From positions 18,418,260-18,482,259 of the forward strand of contig NC_081409.1 of assembly GCF_030272615.1 (NCBI RefSeq): a stretch of DNA of 64,000 nt, in the 5' to 3' direction. Shown in pieces: positions 56,265-64,000 of the stretch. Made by a program: the position numbers and the translations under genes. The notes beneath the pieces were generated by a model. That model was not told the DNA's origin. It did not search any database and saw only the letters and a program-made list of their open reading frames with translations. This DNA comes from Cryptomeria japonica. Its lineage: Eukaryota > Streptophyta > Pinopsida > Cupressales > Cupressaceae. The number at the start of each line of letters is the position of its first letter. The first letter of the stretch is position 1.

Positions 56265-57981
56265 TGAAAAGTGGTTGATAAGCAAAAAACATCATTCCCA
56301 ACTATCAACTTGCAACCACTATGAGAAGAAACCCAATAATAATGTATCATAAAAGATTTTCAAATAAAATATTGGGTCCAAAAAGCCACTTTGCATTATA
56401 AATTTCTGAAACCAACTGCAATGTGTTAACATCATATTGTGCAAGCTGGTCTGAACTTGTACCAAGAATACTAGTGTCTTTAACATGATTCTTTGAGAGC
56501 ATTGAATCGGATCCTTGATGGGGCAGCCCTTGTAAGGAACATGAGGATGACCTGCAAAATTATGCTTATCTGAATTTGACCCCCTTGGATGTTTGCCTAT
56601 AGAACATGCACTATTGATTTCACTTGCTTCGACCATTAACTCATTTGTCAATTTAATGTTTTCATTTGCATCATATATTCCATGAGATGAAGTCAAAATA
56701 ACTTCACTTTCTAAATAAAAAGATTCTAATAACAAATGACTGATTGGTCCTTTTAAGCATGACCCATTTTTAAAATCTTCATCTTCAAATTTGAATGTCT
56801 CAAAATCTAGCTACATATAAAATATTTCATCATTAGTGAATGATTTATTGCCTTCAACTTGGCTTTCAACTTTCACATAACTTTCTAAACACCCAACTTG
56901 TAGAGATTTTTCATCATAGCTGTAAATTAATTGGAAAGATTCATAATCTACTTGTATACCAGAATGAGAGACATCTTCTGTTTGTGCACCACTACATGTT
57001 TCTTCTTTATGTTGTCACTTTATATTTGTCTAGTTAAAATAATTTGTTGGAATTTCACTAGAAACCTCATATGCAAAAGACTCAAATTTTGGAAAAGAAA
57101 TTTTTTCTGATAAACCTTCATTTAATTCTCCATCATCTGTGCCTTTAAAAATCTTTTTAACAGTAGCTATACCTTGACAAGTCACCAATTATTTTGGCTG
57201 AATGACATGATCATCTGTATCTTCAGAAAGATCAGATTCATCAGTGTGAAAACAATAAATTTTTGCAATGTTTGAAGTGCCATTCTTAGTCATAGAAGAT
57301 GCTATTCTTTTGCAAAGACTTCTTTCTTGGGTAAAAGTTTTGATTATGAAAGTAAATTTCAGATTTTGGAACTTTCAAAATACATTTACTCATACATTTT
57401 ATTCCACTCACAATCATATCATCCCCTATCTCAACAACTTCTTTTTATGCATCTTCTAGATTTTGCACCTTCTCGCGATTCAACAAAAACTTAATCTCAA
57501 GATGTAATGCAACAATAAATACACATAAATGATTATTTTTAGTCGGTTGAGACCCATGATGAATCTTTCCAATACACCGATTAAATATTTCAATGAAACT
57601 TCTAATGGACTCATCTTCTTTCTTTTGTGTTCGAAAGAAATTAAACAACAAATCACACGTATCAATCATAGTTTTAAATCTTTCAATAAATTTTACCTAT
57701 AAATCATTCTACTTGATAATGCATCCATATTTTAAATTCTAAAACCATTCTACAACATTTCCGATGAGGCTTTCAACAAACAATCTCACAAATACATCTT
57801 CTTGCACTTCAAGAATTCCACAGGCAATAATAACTGCTTTAATATGATCATCTAGATCTTGAATCTTATCTCCAACAAACTTTGGAAAATATTCTCTTGA
57901 TCTTTTAGGTAGGGTTGAATATTGTGGTATAGCAAATCGACCAAAATGAGTCCCCCATGGCTATGTTACAACCAAAGCCAT
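56265..57981 (-). pseudogene. Element E Gag-like protein
   Basis: Minus-strand ATG at 57981, about 115 bases from the primer-binding site. In one frame down to 57445, with several stops: FGRFAIPQYSTLPKR, then a gag core (DLDDHIKAVIIACGILEVQE, VRLFVESLIGNVVEWF, FFRTQKKEDESIRSF, FNRCIGKI). After frameshifts an acidic, Ser-rich region follows (ETFKFEDEDF), with a clean 138-codon end at 56735-56319. Copia C cuts the frame at about 56264. No zinc knuckle, protease or polymerase motif was found. Confidence 0.65.
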
Positions 57982-58095
57982 GATTTCAGACTGGAATTCT
58001 TCAACTAAATATAAACAGAGTTGTCAACCTTCGTTATAGGGAAGGCACCATTTATATTTTTGAGGAAATATGAAAACTTTGGCACTTCGATTATT

Positions 58096-58112
58096 TCCCT
58101 AGTAGAGTCGCC
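58096..58112 (-). promoter_or_regulatory. Element E primer-binding site (tRNA-Arg type)
   Basis: TGGCGACTCTACTAGGG on the minus strand, a few bases from the LTR. It resembles the TGGCGACTCCGCTGGGG site described for Ogre/Tat elements primed by tRNA-Arg. Confidence 0.7.
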
Positions 58113-58117
58113 AAAAC

Positions 58118-59426
58118 TGTTGGTTAACAAATTTGTCCTTTTTAAATACCTTTCAAAAATGACTCGCAAATGCCCAAATTGAAAGACAAAAGAAAACCAA
58201 TAGCTGAGTCACTTCTAATGGAAATTGCAAGTGCTCTTTGAATTTTGATATGAAGGTACAACTCTTTTGGTATAATATATGTTTTTTGAATATGCTTTAA
58301 ACTAGAAAACAATAAAGGCAAACTAGCATCTACCCATAACCATGAAAGTAGATGTGAAAAACTGATTTAAAATGAACTAAATGAAGATAAGTAAAACACG
58401 GTTTAATTACCCACCCATGAAAATACCCTTTCCAATATAATCCAAATGCCCTGACTCTGATTGAGTCTCATTCATGCCTCAAAGGACAATGGAGATCAAA
58501 ATGTCCAGTCAAAGAGCTAACAAAAGCTTTCTTTCCAATATACAAGTTATTTTTGAAATCAAAGTTTCAGAATTAAATACATACACATAGTTTAATGTAA
58601 CATAAAAGACAATGAAAGGTAATTACAAGAGAAACAAATCTTATAGTAATCAAAAGAAAATATTAACAGATGCATAGATCAACAAAATCTTGTTTATTTC
58701 ATCAATATCAAAATATGGGCTCATAGACTCGACATCTTTGTAAAATAAAATTGTGTAGTCTAGAAAACTATGCTGCCCTTTTTTTTTAAAGCAAAAAAAT
58801 AATTCCCCCACTTTCTTGATAAAAAATTACAATTAATAGTTTTTCTCCAGAAACTTTTCAGTTTTTTGGCAGTTTTTTCAGTTATGTAACCGATTCTTGA
58901 CAGTAGAAGAAAAGATAAATTTCCTTTTGTGACCTCGGGTTTCTTTTTTTTGTATCTTTTTACCTTCCAATGAAATTGATGCTCTTAAAATTGATTTAAA
59001 ACATTTTTTAAATTGTTGCACATAAATGACTGAGAAAGTTTTATTTTTTCCCACAACCACTTTTTATTAAATTCACCATGGATTAACTGAGCATCTTGGG
59101 GCCGTGAAAATTTGAGAGTTGTTATAATATTTAAAATTACAGATGAGTTTTTAACCATTTTTGAACAACTTGCCAAATTAGGGTACTTCCTTTGTAAACT
59201 GACCTTGTCAACCATATTGTTGCATTGAGAATTAAAATAATACATCATGTAAGCTCATATGGTCATAAAATTAAATCTCGGTTCATTTAAGGCCAAAATA
59301 TTAGATGGGTTGTCTTTAGATTTTGAAAATTTTATTTTATTTTTTGCTACATTTTTGGACTAGTGGATATATGTACAGAGTTGGACTGTCATAGACTGAA
59401 CCATTGAACTACCAAACCGTAGAATC
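58118..59426 (-). mobile_element. Element E 5' LTR, cut at its outer end
   Basis: Direct repeat of the copy at 47040. Its outer part is lost or displaced where the Copia A-family LTR fragment starts at 59427. Confidence 0.75.
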
Positions 59427-59826
59427 TGTCAGGATAACCGATGGACAACTAAGAGGGGGTGGAGGTGGGGGAGTGAATAATTTGTCAACAATTAATCCAC
59501 TTTACAACCTTTAACTGGAGCACATAAAAATTAAATTCTGGAATAGCAAAAACAGATATTGGTAGAAACAATACAACTTAACAATAAAACAAATAATCAA
59601 CACAATGCAACCATACCACATAACACCATGACTTGTATGTGGAAAACCCGGTAAAGAGAAAAATCATGGTGGGAAGTCTACCCACAGTTAGATGATACTT
59701 CTGTAGAAAGTATGTGATACAATGAGGGGCTTGCACATGCAGGAAGACAAACTGCCTAGAGCGCATTGCTCATTACAAAAGAGTCATTGACTACAAAGAG
59801 ATTATAACCACCTCAAGATAAATTGA
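59427..59826 (-). mobile_element. Truncated LTR of the Copia A family
   Basis: Begins TGTCAGGATAACCGATGG and follows the Copia A LTR for about 400 bases through CATACCACATAACACCATGA and the CTCAAGATAAATtGA segment, where similarity stops abruptly. The G run is interrupted (GAGGGGGTGGAGGTGGGGG). Confidence 0.8.
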
Positions 59827-61447
59827 TAGGGAGGATGCTCAAAGAGAGTCAATTCTTTACCAAAGGGAAGTCAAGTGTTATCCTAGTGGGTCCCTTCATT
59901 GTTATATGTTCTATAAAAAACATTAGGCATCGAAACTCTCTAAGAGTGCTCCCAATCAAGATGTGCTCACTGGTTGCTCAGGCATGGTTGAGATTCACAA
60001 GGGTAAATCCAACTTTACACTATCAAACTCCTAAAAAATAATTGCAGAGGTTGTAGTAGATGTTCATGAGGTTTTCCAAGACCAATCAACTAGTTTTGAG
60101 TTTGGGTTTGATCCATTTCCCCATTGCTCCTTCCTTTTCCTAATTTCTAGGCCTAGTAGCCCTAGAGCCCCAATTAGCCCTTCCTAACCGGGTTTTGTGG
60201 ATTTTATCACAATTTCCCCAAAGACCCACACAAAATCATTGGTGATCTGACTACCCTTTTAGAAGTACTTCAATATTTATGAAATGAGAAATCTTAGTCT
60301 GATCGTACAGGTATGAAACTCAAGAAATGCTTGTTTTAAGGGGTTTTAAGCTTGTTTTAGTCTTTTTCCAAGGGTTTGGTGTCTTCCCTAATTTTCCACA
60401 CCTCCAAACTCTCATACATGCTCTGCCACACCTCACTTGTTCATGCCAAACATTCTACAACTCCAACCCTGCTCATCCCTACAAGCACTTGCATGATTTC
60501 ATTCATTTCCTAACCGAGCTATGACTGAGCTCGCTTAGGAATTAATGCTCATTGGCCTTTCAATGACCTCCAAATGAAAATAAAGACTATTTAAAATGTA
60601 CAAAGGTTCCATGGATCGAGTCCCAAGGGTTATTGAGAAGAACTCAAAGGACTTCAAGCTGGAACCATGTTTGGGCCTCTCAAACCCTTACTTAGGCCGA
60701 GAGCTTACCAAAATTTAGAACTCAATTCAAACCTGCAACAAAACTAATCAAAATGATTCTTGAGCACTACAAGAATGCGTACCAAACAATGATCAAAGAA
60801 CAACAATGCAATCAATCCATTAAGTGCGGACTACTGCTCTAATTCTTAGAAAACACAAGGCAAAAACTAAAAAATGGTCTCCAAATTGTATTCAAAATCT
60901 GATCCAGGCGTTCACCAACCTCATTAAATTCATTCTTAGGGAATTTATATGCCATTTTTGGTTTAACTAACTCTCCATCGATTTCCTAACCAACCCTTTG
61001 CTAAAAAATGCAAAAAGTTGCTCAACGTTGCAAAAAGTTGTCAAGCAACTTTGACAACTTTTGCCAAAAAGTGCATTTTTGCATTACATGCTTTGCTTCC
61101 TTATCCAAACCATCTAATATAATGGTACTTTTCCCTTATGATTTATTAAGTATCAGTAGTGGATTAACCTTTTACCTAAGATAAATAATTTAATATTAAG
61201 GTGTTAATTTCACTATTTATTATTAAGTGTTTACACAGTATTTTAATAAAGTATCAAAGTAATTTATTCAAGTAATGATAAACTAATTACTCAGAATATA
61301 TAAAACATTGAGATAATGATTTGCAATGGTGAAACATTAGGGCAATGACTATATGAAATTGATAAATATATATATGTAAATCACGAAGAGGCTGCTTTCC
61401 TGCACGCAGAGGATTAGTTATAGGTATAGGGTTTCCAGGCAAAGTAG
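59827..61447. other. Unclassified non-coding stretch
   Basis: No supported gene. Near 61010-61080 the strings AAAAAGTTGC, AAAAAGTTGTC, AAGCAACTTTGACAACTT and GCAAAA-TTGCC form overlapping direct and inverted repeats. Probably remnant LTR sequence. Confidence 0.4.
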
Positions 61448-62243
61448 TGTTAGGATTCCCAAAGATACTGAGAGGGGGGGGGGGGGGGGGTGAATCAATA
61501 TCTAACCGGTTATATAATTTTCTTAACTTAAAACATGTAAAGCATATCAATACTGTATACCAGTAAACAAAAAGTAATGCAATAAACAGAGATAACAACA
61601 ACCACATGAAAAGCATGCCATAACACAGTAGTTTAACGAGGAAACCCAGTGTGGGAAAAACCTCCGTGGGATTTGTGACCCACAATATTCACTTACTGGC
61701 CAATAAGATAATATTACTGCTACAATAGGGGTCTGCACATGCAGGGAGGCCAAGTGCCTAGAGCTCACTGCTCAATTACAAAATGGGAAGTCTCACTAAC
61801 TTACAAAATGGATTATGCAAATCCAATGTCTTGTACTGCTTCAAAATAGCATCTACTATACCAGATCCAGTACCGGTTTTAGCTCTGCTTCATACATAAA
61901 CCCTTAATCTATAATTCGCATATTAGGTCTTCCTTATTTCACCTATCTTCTTTCTTACAAAATGTTCTATAATGATCTCATACATATATGAGTCATTTTG
62001 CAACTTGCCAAGTCGACTTACAATGATTTTACAATTAATTATAAAATATATTATAAACAAAATTCCTATCGGCCTGGGTGCTGGTATACTTCCTTTTACT
62101 GCCAGTGTTCTGTGTGCTGGTGTAGAGTGTCTTTGCTGGTGTCAGTAAATTGTCTTGTCGGTATCATATGATTGCAAGGTTGCCATCAATGACAAAACCT
62201 TCAATCACCTACAATATCTCATTGGAGTGTGCATTTGCCAACA
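61448..62243 (-). mobile_element. Element D 3' LTR
   Basis: About 796 bp, TGTTAGGATTCCC...TTTGCCAACA, next to a polypurine tract. A 17-G run lies at 61474-61490. No second LTR within the window. It is different from the Copia A and C LTRs except for the G-run block and the CCAACAATCTCCCCC edge. Confidence 0.75.
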
Positions 62244-62245
62244 AT

Positions 62246-62255
62246 CTCCCCCTTT
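62246..62255 (-). promoter_or_regulatory. Element D polypurine tract
   Basis: AAAGGGGGAG on the minus strand with the ATCAATGCC flank shared by Copia A and C. Confidence 0.85.
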
Positions 62256-62469
62256 GGCATTGATGGCAACACTCATGAGAAAAATCCAAAAAGTGTCATC
62301 CAAAAAGAATCTGCCAGAATTGTCTTACCAAAAATTGTGTACCAAAAAAAATATGTGCTCCCCCTGAGCTGATGAGCCATTTGCTGATTATTTTTCTCAT
62401 TACCACTACTCCGCCTTTGGCATCAATGACAAAGGTTGTCAAAGTGTCAATTGAGTGTGGTTTCCAGCT

Positions 62470-64000
62470 TCATCCTTGTAACCGGTTGGTTACAATCTGA
62501 AAAAGGTCTGCCAATACTAGATTCAGGCTCTCAATGAGCCATTCACTATCCTTTAATGCGGCCTTTGTCCTCTGAATTGTACCAGTGAGGTGTTGCATTT
62601 GCTGTTCCGGTGTTTTCAGTCCTTGAACTAGAGCCTTAGATATCTCTTTTCTCAAGGAGGCGAGGTAGTCCAATCTTGGACTGAGTTTCCATTTGAGATC
62701 TTTTGCCTTTCCTTTTATACTTTCCTTCTCTCTTTCCAATTTTAGAAGTTCCTCCTCAAAACCTGTTGTTTTCTGCTAAAAAACTGATAATGGTTCAGAT
62801 GAATTAATGAAGTTGTCAGCTAATTTATTTATTTCTTCCTGTACCTTGCTGATCTTTTTGTCTGTATCTACTATCAAAAAGTTTGTTTTGCATGTATCTT
62901 TGTACAAAGTTTTAAACTCTTTTAGTGTATTACATAGTGCCAGTAAAAGAGTGTCAAATTGCCTTATGCACTTCTTTATTTCCTCTTCAAAGAATTTGTG
63001 TTTTTCCTTCTATAGTTTCTCTTTGAATGCTTCCTCATTTATTTGTTCAACTATCACAATGTTGTCAGTAATATACTTAAACAATGTGTCAAGTTGATTC
63101 AAAGAATCTTTATTATCCACATTACATTTGGGTGCTATCATTTTCAAAATTGGGATTGTATCATCAATATCTTTGTATGCTTGTGAGCTATACTGTTATT
63201 TTCTTGATAGAATCCAAAAGAACTTCTGTCACATTTGTTGGTCTGAATTCTACAATGGAAGAACCAATAATCTGTATTCTACCGGTGTGAGTAATTTCTT
63301 TGCTTGTAGTGACCTCTGGTAGGTCAGTTTGTGTTTACATTTCTCTAAGAAAAGGTTTGGGTTGCTCGGTTGTTGCCAGTGGCACTGTCTCTGCATGAAC
63401 CTATTCCTGTGAGGGAGCCTGTTGCTCTGCCTGTTTCTCAGTGTTGTCCACTGCCAGTTTTTCTTCTGTGCTACCTGTTGCCGGTGGCCCAGTTGCCACA
63501 TCTTTTTTCTCTGTTGATTCCTTATCTACCACAATATTGACTTTCTGAGTGTCAATGTTCATTGTATATAACACCTCAGAATCAGGATTTGTATCCTCAT
63601 GTGGTATGTCCATACTCTCACTAGTCGGTTGATTGTCAGTAGTAACTACCGGTAGAGTATCTAGAGGTGGTGGGGATAAGTTGTTTGTTATTTTTATGCT
63701 GGGTGGTCCAACAACCTTTCCTTTCCCTTATCCTTTTGATATACCTTGATGGGTTTAGGGCTTTGATACTTTTCCTGCTTTTCCTTCTCTATAAGGAATA
63801 TGCCTCATGCATTAGCTGTTTCTTTTGTTACCTCATTCACTCTCCCTACCATTAGTGCTACATGCCGGTGAGCAGTTGAAAATATTGACCAGTTAGACTT
63901 TGAGATCAATTTTTCTATCTCATCAGGTGAGTTGACAGGATGTACATCAAGTAGTTTTTCAATTTTTATTTTCTTATCAAGCTCAACAATAGCTTGCCTT
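62470..64000 (-). pseudogene. Element D long non-pol reading frame, unrecognised, partial
   Basis: Minus-strand coding-like region entering from the right edge. First part (to about 63400): LLDVHPVNSPDEIEKLI, RHVALMVGRVNEVTKETA, then an acidic low-complexity segment rich in Thr, Glu and Gln (STEKKDVATGPPATGSTEEK). After frameshifts comes a long coiled-coil part (FFEEEIKKCIRQFDTLLLAL, VDTDKKISKVQEEINKLAD) ending in a clean 89-codon frame (62739-62470). No Copia pol domain is seen before the polypurine tract, where RNase H would normally lie. It is either an extra ORF downstream of pol, as in SIRE-type elements, or the only gene of a non-autonomous derivative. Confidence 0.55.

Larger units (their letters stand above)
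47040..59426 (-). mobile_element. Element E: gag-only LTR retrotransposon, interrupted by Copia C
   Basis: Two LTRs, a tRNA-Arg-type primer-binding site and a minus-strand gag-like frame define it. When Copia C (48922-56259) is taken out only about 2.4 kb of interior remains, with gag and no pol domain, so it is a second non-autonomous element. The outer LTR end on the right is cut by the LTR fragment at 59427. It may depend on an autonomous Tat/Ogre-like relative not present in this window. Confidence 0.65.

Overview
The window looks like repeat-rich nuclear DNA of a large-genome land plant. I lean towards a gymnosperm, but that is a weak inference from overall texture (AT-rich, nested and decayed LTR elements, no host gene in 64 kb). 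I found no intact cellular gene, rRNA or tRNA gene, CRISPR array or microbial operon. Nearly every base that can be explained belongs to a transposable element, and most coding regions are broken by stops and frameshifts.

Layout of 1-35.1 kb: this is a stack of insertions that can be read from target-site duplications (TSDs). An L1-type LINE on the minus strand (1-369 and 31847-35040) is interrupted inside its reverse transcriptase by a probable solo LTR (370-1068 and 31682-31846). That LTR holds a minus-strand Copia element of SIRE/Maximus type, 'Copia A' (1069-31676, TSD GGTTT). Copia A holds an Athila-like Gypsy element, 'Gypsy 1' (2955-25071, TSD GTAGA), inside its RNase H, plus a solo LTR (26679-27976) between integrase and reverse transcriptase. 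Gypsy 1 holds a gag-only LTR element, 'TR-GAG 1' (4832-12313, TSD ATGAG), inside its gag, and a 4.6-kb insertion of unknown class (about 13552-18139) carrying a long unrecognised minus-strand reading frame.

Layout of 35.1-47 kb: AT-rich remnants, a tRNA-like SINE with a 10-bp TSD (35239-35377), a poly(A)-ended unit coding an ORF1-like coiled-coil protein (about 35760-37556), two related LTRs with AT-rich tails (38815-39756 and 41285-42892, the second split by a retroposon with a 12-bp TSD), a degenerate tandem repeat, a decayed coiled-coil reading frame (44908-45740) and an unusual palindromic GGGCCCCC array (46598-46975).

Layout of 47-64 kb: a second gag-only LTR element, 'element E' (LTRs at 47040 and 58118, minus strand), interrupted by a nearly complete minus-strand Copia, 'Copia C' (48922-56259, TSD gttgc/attgc). 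Then come a truncated LTR of the Copia A family (59427-59826), an unclassified stretch, and the 3' end of another SIRE-like element, 'element D' (61448 to the window end), which carries a long non-pol reading frame next to its polypurine tract.

The elements do not cooperate as a pathway. The biology here is autonomous elements (Copia A, Copia C, Gypsy 1), parasites of the retrotransposition machinery (two gag-only LTR elements, a SINE, an ORF1-like unit), and decay by C-to-T change. The most striking signals are a thrice-used RNA hairpin exposing GTGCAC in TR-GAG 1, an all-UAG set of stops in Gypsy 1 pol, and the unknown reading frame of the 13.5-18.1 kb insertion.
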